Source of the DNA: Ophiodon elongatus
Lineage: Eukaryota > Chordata > Actinopteri > Perciformes > Hexagrammidae
DNA: 64,000 nt
Assembly: GCA_016806645.1 (NCBI GenBank)
Contig: JACSYO010001685.1
Location: 1,755,001-1,819,000, forward strand
Reading direction: 5' to 3'
In this document: one piece after another, positions 1-13,100 of the stretch
Layout: the number at the start of each line of letters is the position of its first letter
How positions within the stretch are numbered: position 1 is the stretch's first letter
Program-made: the position numbers and the translations under genes
Notes under the pieces: model-generated
Told to the model about the DNA's origin: nothing
Database searches by the model: none
What the model saw: only the letters and a program-made list of their open reading frames with translations

Positions 1-756
1 AGAGATGCTCAGTTGTCAAATGTATGTGAGAATTATTGTTGTCTATAGCGTTATTTTATTTTATTTTATTTCTGGAAACAAAGATAGAAGGTATGTCCCT
101 TAAATACCAAGATGTCTGTAACCTTTAATACGTTGTTTCCCCTCATAGAAACAACACACACCTTTCAGTTTTCTGTATCTGAAGCAGGATTTACAGGATT
201 ATGGGATTTCTATCCTCTGGCTCAAATCTGCATTGAATTACATCATCCCCTCTGTAGCTGAGTTTTTGATATGATGTACATCAAAGATGTAGAGTACAAG
301 TTGTCTAAATGGTTCATTTCTATCAAATGTTCACTGAGAAATCTTTATGAAATCATAAGCAACATTGAATTAATCATGAAGCTTTAAAATAGAAACATCA
401 GGGAAATGGCTGTGATTTTCTTTTTCTCCATTTCAAACATCAGAAAAAACTCTCACATTAACTGTTACTTTAGTTTCAGACCGAATCCAGCAGCCCAAAA
501 GACAGCATGACATTTACATGCTTTGTCATCGGCCATTTCTCCAAACTATAATGAGATTAAAACCTCTGGCATAACGCTACATAATTATAATTTGAGGATG
601 AAGACTCAGAAAATATTATTTGATAGATTCACATTGCCTGCCTCCTGTCAGAGAGTGGAAAACAATGCAGACAGACAGGCTGTGCTGAGGGACACAATGT
701 AGCACACTAATTAGCGATTGCATGACTTGTGCTCTCTCCTCTTTTGCATTTGGCAG
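1..756. other. necab1 intron, no other feature seen
   Basis: This AT-rich sequence precedes the first visible necab1 exon, whose acceptor AG is at 755-756. I see no open frame of note and no recognisable repeat. Confidence 0.6.
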
Positions 757-2970
757 CATCGCAGTTCAGCGGCTGGCAAATGAATCACGCTTCATTCTCT
801 ATGAATTCTGGGAGCATAACAACGTGTGGAAGAAGTAAGTATTTTACCGCACCATATGCATCATGACTAATGCACCGTGACTTCATCAAATAAACCCCAA
901 ATGATGTTATTTGCTCAGCTTGAACTCACTGAGGGAAGGTCTGGTTCACACTGCGTATAGTGACAGCGTTCTCTGTGAGACTTTAATGAAACAGCAAATA
1001 TGCAGAGAGGAATTAATGTTAATGCAACTTCAACTCAGATACTTTGGTCAAAATGCAAGTCTCGATGACTTGCATTCCTTTCTCAACATGTCTAGTTGGT
1101 CTCGTCTGTTTAGTAAACATTCAAAATGAGCCTTACTGATGCCAACCTGCATGAACTGAGCTGCAGGGACTTTCAAGATGAAATATGTACAGCAGTTTGT
1201 TTTAAGTTTGTCGTAGTACCATTTAGTTTTGTGTGAAACCGACCAGTGAAATACATCAATTGTCTCACACATTGTACATCACTGGCACTAGATAATTTAG
1301 CTACAACCATACACAAATGTAACGTTATCTTACCTAATGTGGTTTATCCAGTGACTCTGGACTCTTTTATCGGAAGAAATAATCCCAAACTGAATAAGTA
1401 AATTGACAAACACCGTATATGTTATTCATGGGGCAATTTTAGCAGATTAAAAACATGTTTGTCCCTCACCTTTGACTAAAGTACATATTTTTATCCAAAA
1501 TAAGGTCCCATGTTGGTCAAACGGAAAGGGCGGGACTTTGCCTCTCTATAATTCTCTTTATTGAAGTTATCCCAACATACAAGGAAATGCAGAATGCTGC
1601 ACAGAATACCCCAATAATACATTTCAAATGTCAAATAGCATAAAATATACAATACAAACAGAAACATAGACATGGAAATAGTATGTTGATACAGTTCATT
1701 GGAAATGTTTCACATTTCTGCACATAAAGGTCACAGGTAGTCAAAAATAGGATGCCGAAGGTGTCCATATGTCACTCTTGTGACTCTTCCTCTGCACAGT
1801 CACCTGCAGACCAACTACAGTAAGACCTTCCAGAGGGGGAACGTGGACTTCCTGGAAACTCCTGAGAGCATAACCACCATGCTGGTTCCTGGTAAGACGA
1901 TTCATTAGAGCTCCAGCTGGTTCTCCACTCACGTCACACTCAAACCGATCACATCCAATGAGATCAAGATAACTTTCAGCTGACTGATCTTACACTTCTA
2001 AAGGGTAAACTCTTCAGCCTCAGGTGCCCTCTGGTCCGTCGATCATCAATCACGAAGATGACCCTCAAACACTCACAACTTAAGTTTAAATTCTCGTCAC
2101 GATGTCAACGTTTTCAAAGATACCAAGAAGTCGCGCTGTGAGATCTTTGATTTGAGTATTTCACCTTGTAAATGTGATGAAGAATGTATGATGTCGATGC
2201 GTATTGAGCTTGATGGTTCATTCTCAAACTTGGATTTGACCACAAAAATAATTTTAAAAAGAAGAAAGTTTCAACTTACTTAACTACTGAAGCTTTCAAT
2301 CACACCTCATGGCCTTCCTCTGCATGAGGATGATAAGTTATCATGGAAAATAATTTATATATATACAAATTAATATTTATGATATCAAATGAAATGATAA
2401 AACGTTCTACACGACAGTCAAGCAACTCCGGAGGAAGGCCATGAGATGTGGTTGAAAGCTATGGAGACAAGTAAGTTGGATCTTGTATTTAGGTTGTTTT
2501 CTTACTCTTTTGTGTTAATGACTTTTGTTTGTTTGTTATGTTTTGTTTAGATTTTTGGGTCATTATTGCATCTAGCTTTGAAGCCAATTAAGTAAAAAGA
2601 CATTTAACAGTCACATAGTCAGCTCATGTTAGACTGACACTCATTTTCATTCATAATAAGTCTGCTTTTGTCCATATTTTGCCATTTTTTCCAGCAAACC
2701 AGCAATTGTCTTTGTGTTATTTATCCTGCATTATTCCATCAAATTGATCTTGATTCTGTCTCACAAGCATCACCCCCCGCTTCACGTAACTAGCCACAAG
2801 CAGCGCAGAGGGCAGTGCTGAATACATTTGTCACTGATTACATGGACACACAAATGTACAAAATACACACAGCCACAGAGGAGAGCATGCTGCATCATTT
2901 TTGAGGGTCACTTCTTTTCTTCCTCTGCGTTTCCTCCACAGCTTCATGGTGGGTCCTTAACAACAACTGA
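757..2970 (+). CDS. necab1: NECAB1, last three coding exons (partial gene)
   Basis: Coding exons lie at 757-834, 1800-1891 and 2942-2970; the gene starts left of the window. They encode the end of the C-terminal antibiotic-biosynthesis-monooxygenase-like (ABM) domain of the neuronal EF-hand calcium-binding protein NECAB. Visible blocks are SRFILYEFWEHNNVWKNHLQ, TNYSKTFQRGNVDFLETPE and the terminal TTMLVPASWWVLNNN. The last exon is only 29 nt; it was found by the phase of the preceding donor and ends in TGA at 2968-2970. NECAB proteins are cytosolic calcium-binding proteins of neurons that modulate receptor and synaptic signalling. The FLETPE and SWW(V/I)LNNN pattern fits NECAB1 better than NECAB2, from family memory. 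The next gene, pip4p2, is also the neighbour of NECAB1 in human, which supports the call. The N-terminal EF hands are outside the window. Confidence 0.9.
835..1799. other. necab1 intron, no other feature seen
   Basis: This intron lies between two verified necab1 exons, with GTAAGT donor at 835 and CACAG acceptor at 1795-1799. Short open frames on both strands show no family resemblance and are taken as chance. Confidence 0.6.
2272..2478. mobile_element. Palindromic MITE-like element in the last necab1 intron
   Basis: The arms at 2272-2320 and 2431-2478 are near-perfect inverted repeats of about 48 bp around a 110-bp AT-rich centre. The inner 30 bp (around CTCATGGCCTTCCTC and its complement GAGGAAGGCCATGAG) differ at only two positions. 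Both outer ends read CAACTTACTT in mirror orientation. A diverged single arm recurs at 13571-13618, so this is a dispersed repeat and not a local hairpin. There is no coding capacity. The superfamily is not assigned. Confidence 0.65.
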
Positions 2971-3040
2971 AAGTGTACGAGCACCCTTCACGAATCGGGA
3001 CCGAGGGCTACCTGCCAACACATCAGGAAGTCCATAGCAG

Positions 3041-3085
3041 CACACACACACACGCACGCACACACACACGCACACACACACACAC

Positions 3086-3125
<40 letters not shown>
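3041..3125. repeat. (CA)n microsatellite
   Basis: About 85 bp of CA dinucleotide repeat interrupted by several CG units. Confidence 0.95.
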
Positions 3126-3128
<3 letters not shown>

Positions 3129-3371
3129 CTCAACATAACTCCTGAAGTCATGGTGATTAGTATTTAAGACGTCCATGTCCCTTCATAGTTCTAGGTGGAA
3201 GTCTGAATTAGTCCACACGTTTGTGTTTGTTTACACTCCTAGACGACGCTCTGACGTCCTAAAAGCAATGACCTCATCAGACGGAGACCCATCTGATGAT
3301 CTGACATCATCACTGTGTTTGAAGTGACATCATCTGCAGCCCCGAGTAGATCATGAGAGCTGAAGCGAGCT

Positions 3372-3432
3372 CGGTGTGTGTGTGTGTGTATATGAGAGAA
3401 AGAGAGAGAGAGAGAGAGCGAGAGAGCGAGGG
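3372..3432. repeat. Compound (GT)n-(GA)n microsatellite
   Basis: A short GT run is followed by a longer GA run broken by GCGA units. Confidence 0.9.
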
Positions 3433-3534
3433 AAGGAAGGACAGATACTTGTATCAATTGTAGCAGCTCTGGCGAGCTCATTAAAACATCATTCTGTTGT
3501 TTCTGTATTCAATGTGTCCAATAAGATAATCATA

Positions 3535-3540
3535 AATAAA
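3535..3540 (+). terminator. Probable necab1 polyadenylation signal
   Basis: This is the first AATAAA downstream of the necab1 stop codon on the plus strand, 565 nt after it. A T/GT-rich stretch follows. Use of the site is inferred. Confidence 0.4.
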
Positions 3541-3863
3541 GACGATATATTGTTGTGTATCATGTTTTTACCCCTGATTATTTGTTTGTTTGTCAATCTG
3601 TAACATAACACCATATCTCAAAAATAACACATCAAGAAACAGTTGTTTGGAGTTTTATGGTTATCTAAATATGGATGTATCAGCGATGGATACTTAATTC
3701 CTAATCCAACTGGTGTGTTTGCAGAGTCCAAATGGTGATTTCACTTGAAATTATAGTGGCGAGAATAATGTATTTTAATGTTACAGAAAGTTGTCATGTC
3801 AACATGTCATTGTTGGTCTGCTCCGTTCAGTGTGTATCCTGATATCTATGATGTGAGACCATA

Positions 3864-3864
<1 letters not shown>

Positions 3865-3903
<39 letters not shown>
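3865..3903. repeat. (CA)n microsatellite
   Basis: An uninterrupted CA tract of about 38 bp. Confidence 0.93.
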
Positions 3904-3905
<2 letters not shown>

Positions 3906-3909
3906 TAAG

Positions 3910-5700
3910 CTTTTAACGCAGCGAACTACAGTGCTTTAGCAAATGTCTGCCAATGGCCCCACCACGTGGACATATAGCAGTACTGCAGCTATGAAAGAAC
4001 AGACCGCTGAGAATTATTCTGGCTTTTCAATTGGTCAGTAAATATGAACAACAGGTTCATCATTATTCGTATTACTTTTATAGACCAAGTAATCACATCA
4101 AATCACTAAATCTGCAAGACAACTAAATGAAAAATGTTCGCCCACACAGGTGTTATCAATTCCTCTGGCTAATTAGACGTCGAGCCTAGTTAAAGTTCAG
4201 AGGAGCTATGCTTGGAATTACCTGATTACCTACAAACACTATCTACCAATCAGAAGGAAGATAGAGCATGATGTCCCACCTAATCAACGTGTGTACTCGT
4301 CCACACAGGCCAGAGAAGAAGTCCAATTAGGCATCATGAGTGAAGACACCTGTGGATGTGTTGATCACTGGTTACTGTTGTCATTCATAAAAAATTAAAC
4401 ATCTGTTTTTAATGACTGTACGGTCTCAGTCACATCACAGATGGTTATTATTCTGCCTGTGCTAACAAGAAGGAGATGAACGAAAAGATGTTCTTAATAT
4501 GAGATGAATAAATAGTAAGATGTGTATTGAATACACACACAACATCTGAACATTAATTATATCCATCTTAATTGATTTATCTGCTTTTATTTTATGGAAA
4601 TAATAGGTGTTTGGATCATAGTTAATAGGAAACATTCATTTCTTTATGAAACGTGTATTTCAAAATAACTAATTAACACAAAGAAGCATAATTGCAGATA
4701 CTTTAAAAACACTGGCGGAAATGTACAATCGGGAGCACACAGCACATGTTGAACTTGGTTTATTGATATTTATATTAAGATATGATAGGAAACGATACCA
4801 TCACATATTTAAAACGTGTAAATGATTTAAAACTATATTTCTTCTGCATTTCTTTAGATCTGTAGACATGGTCGTAAAAATGCTATGCTTTCTATAAAAT
4901 GTTACATTTGGATTGTAACCGTGTGATCATTTTAGAGTAATTTTAGAGTAATGAGCCAAAATGTTCCTCTTGCTGCAGGTATTTTATTATAAAGAGAACA
5001 TTATGACAGCTTGGGACTCATCGTCGGCTACAGCACTGTTCGGTTGTAATTTAATCTAATATAAAGCTTCTGGTCATTAGAATTTCATCAGGGCAAATAA
5101 TGATATGTATTAGAGCAAACTCCTGTTCACTCATGTACAAATCCACATAATAAACTAAACTTTGTCAGTTTCAATCAGTTTTTGGAATATGTTGTATTTA
5201 AAGCTTTTTATGTATGGACCTTACAGAAGTGGAGGAAGTATTTAGATCCCTCTCTTGAATAAAGGTATAATACATCAATATAAAAATACTCTGCATAGTA
5301 TTTAGGTAATATCTGCAAGAAGAAGTACTCTTTGGGAAAATTGTCACCCTTTCAAACTATAATTAGTTGAGATATAATTTGTATTATTGAATTATCATCA
5401 ATGACATAATTGTGTAAGCAGCATTTTAATTTGACTTGTAACACTTTAGATTGTTGGAAGGTTTAATCTATAGTAATGTATCACATTTCATGAAATCATG
5501 TAAGAAGTAAAAAGTACCATATTTCCCTCATGTGGTGAAGTGGAAGCATAAAGTAGCCTTGGATGGAAACCCTCAAGAAAGGCATCTCTAAATTACTTAA
5601 GTACATCCCTTTTGTTTGAACCTTGTATGCAGGCCGGTCTTTAAATGTGGTTCGTCTGAAACATCACAGCCAATGAGCAATCTGTACAATACAGGCAGTT
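3910..5700. other. Intergenic, nothing recognised
   Basis: AT-rich sequence between the tail of necab1 and the presumed pip4p2 3' UTR. I see no exon, RNA gene or clear mobile element. In human, C8orf88 lies between these two genes; I found no matching exon here. Confidence 0.5.
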
Positions 5701-5707
5701 TTTGCAT

Positions 5708-5713
5708 TTTATT
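5708..5713 (-). terminator. Candidate pip4p2 polyadenylation signal
   Basis: TTTATT on the plus strand reads AATAAA on the minus strand, 1.4 kb beyond the pip4p2 stop. Long 3' UTRs are usual for this gene, but this assignment is inference. Confidence 0.3.
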
Positions 5714-5835
5714 GATAAATTATCATTTTTAAAAAGACCCACGAGCCATCTTCTGCTTTCACCTCTCACTACAGTTTTCCAAGTACTGAATTTGAACTAT
5801 GTACAAAGAGTTTGTTTTTTAACATTATGTTCTTT

Positions 5836-5836
<1 letters not shown>

Positions 5837-5875
<39 letters not shown>

Positions 5876-5876
5876 C
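5837..5876. repeat. (CAT)n microsatellite
   Basis: About 13 CAT/TCA units, within the likely 3' UTR of pip4p2. Confidence 0.93.
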
Positions 5877-6925
5877 ATTCAAAACAAGGTTAGAAGTTTG
5901 AGCTGCGCCCACTGGTCAAGGTGAAGAGACAGGAAGCGGAGTTAGCTTATAGTGATACTAGCTAGCACAGAGTTCACCGGAGGTCACAGAGCGGCGATCA
6001 TAAGTGGAGGGAGGAAGAGGAGGGAGGAAGAGGAGGGTTTACATTCTAACTCACAGGCAGACGGAGCGAAGACAAGAGCATCATAAGCTTCAGCTACCTC
6101 TCTGAAAACGGACAAAAACTCCACCTCAGTGACGGAGCATAAGCAAGGCGGCATGCAAACATGAGTCACCATGTTGTGGGATCATATTCCAACATTGAGA
6201 AGGCAACGTAAGCGCAGTGAAAAACAAAAAAGGGAGGGACGGTTAAAAATAACTCAAATAAAAAGGGTTATTGCTGTAGCGACTTAAAAGCTGCATGGCA
6301 CCAAAAATGAACACTTAAATATAAAAAAACAAGCTCCTGTTGATCGTTTGCTCTTCTTGACTAATACTGGGCAGCAAAGTTGGCACAAATGGGTATTTAA
6401 GAATTTCTTTTAAAAACTGATCATTTAGAGAGTTAAAATCATACAGCAATACTATGTCAGTGTACACACAGGCAAGATAAATGGTTACAATACAGTATGG
6501 GTATGTAGCTTTCTGTAGCTGGAGTTGAACTAGCAGCAAAACAACACATACAATTGCATAATCGTAGTGCAATGGGCAAACTGTTCTTAGGACGTTGTCT
6601 CATTTTGGTCTGGTCAGTAACAAAAGAAATCAAGTGCTGAACAACAAAACAAAACAAAGGTCCAGAAAGACCAAATCCAACCAGTTTGCTGAACTATCTT
6701 TTTTTTTTAAATATTATGTTGTCATTCGTAAAGAAAAATCACCATTTTTTTTAAGTTGATTCTGGATTTTGGAGGATTTTGGCAAAACCTGGCCAGGATT
6801 TGAGTCCTTGTGGACTAGTAGGAGGACTGATTGACGTACAATAGGCTTGTTCAGCGAGTCAAAACTCCAAAACCTTCCAGACAAAAACAACAAGATTCAA
6901 GATCCATCTCCAACATACACCTCTT

Positions 6926-6928
<3 letters not shown>

Positions 6929-6979
<51 letters not shown>

Positions 6980-6980
6980 A
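6929..6980. repeat. (CA)n microsatellite
   Basis: A CA tract of about 50 bp with one AA interruption, roughly 140 bp below the pip4p2 stop codon. Confidence 0.93.
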
Positions 6981-7115
6981 CACAACACCTCTCCAACACA
7001 CTCCTGTCCAGACGCTCTGCAGGCGCTCCCCTCTGCTGAACATGACCGGTTCGAAATCTGAATGGAAAAAAAAACTAAAAGTGGGGTTTGTTTTTCCAGC
7101 CACGCCGAGTCCGCT

Positions 7116-10100
7116 CTAGGCGAAGCTATTCTCTGGGTAGCTGACTTTGATAGCGCCCCAGTAGCAGGCTCGTATCAGGCAGATGAGACCCAGCAGGTAG
7201 GCGAACGCCCAGGACACGTAGGTGGCGTTGTAACGATTGGCAAAGTCCCGAGTCCCAACCTGTTGATACCGAGAAGAGAAGGTGGGGAAATATCAACACC
7301 AAGAATATAACCCGTTATCTTGCAGGAGAGAGATTAATAAAATTATATCAGTCTCCATCAGTCAGACATCCACTTTCATCAGAAAAGTGCCAGAAAAATT
7401 GCAACGAGCTCAGTATCCTTGATGTAAAATATTATCAAGTGATTATGATTCTAATCTCATTATACCAAGTTGGAAAAGTCTGAAGTGACTCTGATATACT
7501 GTGAAAAACTGAACAATATGTGGCGGTTTAGTTTTTGTTTTCTAAACAGTTCAGTGGCTTAATGGGCCAAAGTGTATTTGATGTAAGATTATGCACTAAA
7601 ACCACTTCACAAGATGTGTCACTTTATATCTCTCCATTTATTCCTTCTTCCTTTTCATAATCTATGTACACTGTAAAGCACATTTCTCAAGTGTTGTGAC
7701 CACATAGTAATTTAAAGATTTCCAGATCTCGGCTGTGTGGCTCTATGGATGGAAATGTCTGCTCGTCGGTTGGTTTTCCACTTTGGTCCAGACTTCAATA
7801 TCACAACATGCCATGAAATATTAAAAAGAGCTCTGTGTTCCTCAGAAGATGAAAGCAACCGACTTTTCTGATCCCCTGACTTTTCATTTAGCACCACCCG
7901 GCACTTTGAGTAAAATATACACTTTCATATTCCTCTCAGGATGAATTGTAATAACTTTGATACCCTGACTTTTATCTAATGTTGTCATCAGGTCAAATGT
8001 TTCAATTGTCCAATACTTTGATTTATGACCAAATATCTGCAAACTACAGTGACGGTTTCATCATCCTCTGCTGTACTTTGTGATTAGTGCTAGTCAGCTA
8101 ATATTAACACGGTAACATGTTAAACTAAGATGGTGAACATGATGATCTTTATACCTGCTAAACATCAGCATGTTAACATTATCATACAGAGGAGGTCATC
8201 CCTACATTACCAGGGACCTCACTGTAAGAGATTGGTTCGGACAATTTTCAGTTCAAATTACAAAATAACAAAAAGGGAGATGGACGTTTCAAATCCAGTC
8301 AGCCATTCTGGAGATATAAATGTTGAAAGTCAAGAAAACTATCTGTCCCCAAATTTGAGGGTACAGGTTGTAATGAGTATAGCATCAGTTGGCTATAAGC
8401 TGTGGATGAGTTATTTCTATATGTTGACCCAGGGAAACATACATTGGACATTTGACCAATGGGAAAAAATGACATAAAACCATTTAAAAGGTCTTTGTGA
8501 TACGTCATATTAGGAGGATATTTAACTGGGGAACAAAGGGCCAGGGATAGAGAGCATGTTACTATGGTAACATAAGCATCCAGCTTAAGTACAGCCAGAA
8601 GCTGCTAATGTGGCTGTAGACTCCGGTCTTGTTTAAAAAAACATCTCCAGACACACTTATGTCATCTCTCTTTATGATGTTTTGCCTTTTAATTGTTTTT
8701 TCTCTTTGTCACTTCTATTTTGGTGCTCTTGACTTTGTCACCTTCTTGCCCGTTTGACATTTCCTGCTAAATGCCTTCACTGTGACGCGCTTTGCAACTT
8801 TCGTTTTGAAAGCGTTACTTATACAAAACAATTAACACAAACAAGACAAAGACAGTACTTACCGTTAAACCCACTCCGATGAAAATGCAGATCATTCCTA
8901 TAGTTATATAAGCACAACAACGCCTCCTGGGGAGCGCACTGCCAACAGAGGATCTGCAGAAAGAGATTGATGAGAGAAACAGAGGTCAGTCATACATTTT
9001 TAGATACTTATGTTCTGTTTGTCTTAAATCCTGGTCCTGTGAGAAAGAACATTTCAATCTTCTATATCTTTTTTTATACTTTTTATGTGGTTACGGTTGA
9101 AGAAATGTATCTGAAACATTAAAATAGTTGCATTATGATGCCGACTGATATGACTTCCTCCCACTTTCCCAGTGATCTCACTTTCCAGCAGCCAAAAATC
9201 TCTCTCTTCCTCTTTCACAGTAGACATGAAAGGACCGGAGGACAGTCACATGTGCAACACATGCCCCAACATCCAGACTGAATAATAACACATGGACAAG
9301 TCGACTGCTCCTCGGCACAAGGCTGGCATCATTTTCTTTGTTTCTTTTTTGCTTCACCATTTCTTTACTTTCCTCCCCCTCTCTACTCTCACATGCCTCT
9401 CATGTGACGGGACTCAAGCATTCTTCAGGAAGCATTGGTATTCAGATGGCTTAAGGGGAGCCCGGTCACCTGACGTCTTACCTTCTAACTCCTTCTTCTC
9501 CTGCTTTTACGTTTCGTCTTTGTTCAACTAACCGTTCACAAGTGTGCCACCTGACCATCTCATTCATTTGACCTGTGACCATATATGGAGCAGACCTATT
9601 ACAACACTTCACATGCATAGTTGGGGGATTTTCCTCTGTGAAGTGTTACCAACAAGTATCAGTTCCTTATAGGTATCAGGGTAAAATCCTAACAACTCCA
9701 TGTTACTTCAACGGTCACTGTTTTGACTTCTGTTGCCATGGCAAAGGGAGTTTGTAGTCACAGTGTACAGTCTAAGAGGAAATAAGATTCTTACCATTAC
9801 TATTCGCTTTAAACAGAATTATTGGGTTGATGGACTCTCAGAAGAGTAGAGGCAACAAGGTCCACTGTATGTTTTATTACCCTTTGCCTTCATATATGCA
9901 AAGAGAGCAGATTCGTCTCAGCGTCACTATAGATAAAATCCCTGTCCTCCCTTTTAGACACACCTTTTGATGCCCTCCCAACACGTCTCAACTCTGTGAC
10001 CCTCCTGCATCATTACCACTACATGTAATGAGCCCAGGCTCTAATTCCTGTCACACGTCTAGATTAGCCTGCATCACCCCCACTCTCCTTCCAATAACTA

Positions 10101-13100
10101 CAAAGTCCAGGCCTCCAAAGCTCAGCGACTATAAAGTAATCTAAACTAAACTCCTCCAGCAACAAGATCTGAAAGTCAAACATTTTCATACCAAACCACA
10201 GCCCTACATGACTGAGAATCGATGCCAATGCAGACGTGGAAAGTCAATGATTTCAGTCTTTTAAAGCATCCTCCTTCCGCTAATGTGGAATATGTCTTGT
10301 TTTTTTTATTAAAGACCACACCTACCGTATCATTTTGCATTTCAAGCCCATTCTCTGTGAATCATTTAGACTTTACATGACAATTAACTATTTTAAAAGG
10401 GCATCCAAGTCTGCATTAATATTTGATACAAAGTTACATTAAAACTATGCAATTTAAATGATGCTACATACTAGATTGGGAGCTAACGGTGCTAACAGCA
10501 CTAACAGTGCAAACTACAGCGTAAGTGATGTTAGCGACGCCGCCGTCAGCTGTAATCGACGTATGAGAGCAGCGCAGAGCAGCGGAGTGAGCTAACCAGG
10601 GGGGCACGCTCAACTGCAAGAAACATGCTCTAAAAGCACTTTTGGCCAGCCATCTATGTCAACAAAGCAAGGAGATGCTCGGCTAATAACACACATAGGC
10701 ATGCATATCTGTATTTATATCTATACATAGCAAATAGTTGTTTGCTGCTATATTAATATTCAGAGTCCCATATATTGCACCTTTAAATTAGTCTTTAACT
10801 GTAAAACCAGGAAACAATAATGTAACTTTGACAACAATTAATGCACACTTGATGTTTTTTACACTTAAGAAAGTTTCTAGAGTCTGCTAAATGATTTTCA
10901 AACCATACAGAAATTAAATGAAAACCAATGGCTGCCTGCAATGGAATGAAAATAAATCATCCAAAACCGAAAGTGATCAGCTAAGTTTACATGAGGTGGA
11001 GCTGAAACATGAAAACACACTGGAACAGTAACTTTTCCACCTTTGTGTAATGAGTTAAATGGAGGTTTGATGGACTCACATTTTTTTGCAGTGGGGACAC
11101 TTGGCTAGTGTGTTAAACCGAAGCTCCATCCACTGTGAAGAAACAGAGAAGAAGCACCGTTTAGTCACATTACAGCAGCATCCACACAAACACATGTGAT
11201 CACATACAAACTACAAACACACAATTATCCGACTGCACTTTTAGAACAATCAACACAAGATCTACTGGGGATGATTTCATATGATCAGTTATGATGGTTT
11301 GCAGGTTGTAAATCTAGTTATAATGTCTGTATTGGAGAAAATGTGAAAAGTAGGCTAAATTAGCATCTAAAGTTACTCTTATGATATATTAGTTAGGGTT
11401 GTAAATATACAATGGTTTCATTCAGGGTTTTGATGTTAAAAGCAGTGTTACGATAATGTTTATCGATCACAGATCAGAATAATTTAAGGTCCTATTGACA
11501 CAAGTTTAATATGTGACTTTCGACATCTGGCTTGAGAGAAGGACTGAAAAGCTCAATCTAAATTGAGGCCAAACCATCTTGATTTAAACCAGTTTTTTTG
11601 CACTTAAAAATCCAATACAAATTGCTCTTTAACTGAAGCCCTCTTCAAAGCCAGATGTCTACAAAGTCATATTATCACCAGTGTAAATAAGGCCGCAGAT
11701 TGAACTGGAGCAGGTTAGGCTGTTGTTAATATGTCCACCAGAATGATCAGCTTTCTCAACCTCTTGCTGTGCTGGGGGAGAGCCATCGCTTGGGAGGCCA
11801 GACATTGGCTGGGATGTGCTGGCGTCCTCACTGCCCTACAGCCGGCGCAAGCAACAATTTGCACAAGTTAAGAGGATAATACCGCTGTGTCACACTGACT
11901 CGATACCTCAGGTTTGGCACAGTCCCCCTTCAATGAGACACTTTGCGGTTCCTTTTAGTAATATGTAACAGGACAAGTAGGGGTATATGGTATTTAAACC
12001 TCCATGTCAGTGACCACATGTCAAAAATACTGCTCTTCAACACACGGTGCAGGAAGACAATTTAATTTAAGATGGGAGTAATTCTGCAAAAGGCTGCAAC
12101 CACACTGCTATCAAGTGGGATCGTAAAAAAAAAGCCAGGCAGGGAAAGGAAACATGCAGCAAATGCATGCCAGCCCTTTGCAAACATCATATTCTATTTT
12201 CATTTCAACAAAGATAAAAGGTCAACAGGAGAGGAAGATCGTATTAGCTCTTATGTGTGCTTTGGACTAACTTGAATAAGCTATACAACCCAGAACAACT
12301 GTGCAACTATATGCTATAATACTGTAGAAAATCCACTGTGTATGTCACTAAATGTGGTTTGACTTATCAATATTGTTTATATGCATGTACCAACAACAGC
12401 TCAGCAACACACTTGTGCATGAACAACTCTGCGATTGGTTTAGATTTTGATCGTCTTGGTGGGTTTACGTACAAGAAAGGTGTTGCCACAGTGACCGCAG
12501 ACCACCCTCATCCCCTCAGGTTGGATGGGCAGCGCCGGCTGGGCGGGTTGCTCCTCTGGGATGACCATCACTGGGCTCAGGTTGATTATCCGTCTGCTGT
12601 CGAAGGAACAAAGAGATGGACAAGATTATAATTACAACCTAGCCAAGACAGGATTATAAAAGTTTTGATGACGTGAAAGGTCTTGATTTTAAAAGTTGCG
12701 TTTTGTTTGACTTTGTAAAAGAAGTCAACATACAGACTGAACTTGTCTGCCAGCTACTTACCAGTTCGGTCGAGGACATCCTATCCTTCTGGACGTGTCT
12801 TTACAGATGAGCAGGCAGTTACAGGGACACCTCACGTATTTCTTCCCTGTTGGAGGGGTTTTGATGGGCTGGAAGGCAACAATTCAAAAACAACATCAAC
12901 ATCTGGTACAGCTCTGAAAGGTGGACATTGCCAAGATGAAAAATAGTCAAAGAATTGGCATTCAAAGCAAATGGTTTCTCTCTCGATCGCTGACAAATGT
13001 TCCATGTTTTATTATGCAAAATGATGCTGCGCAGTAACACATAAAAAGCATGTGCATGTGTGATTAGATTGCCGAAGAGCTGAACGGTGAATTGGTTGTT

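Larger units (their letters stand above)
2971..3560 (+). other. necab1 3' UTR with microsatellites
   Basis: The sequence follows the necab1 stop and probably runs to the AATAAA at 3535-3540. It holds a CA tract at 3041-3125 and a GT/GA tract at about 3372-3432. The frames opened by these tracts are repeat artefacts. Confidence 0.45.
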
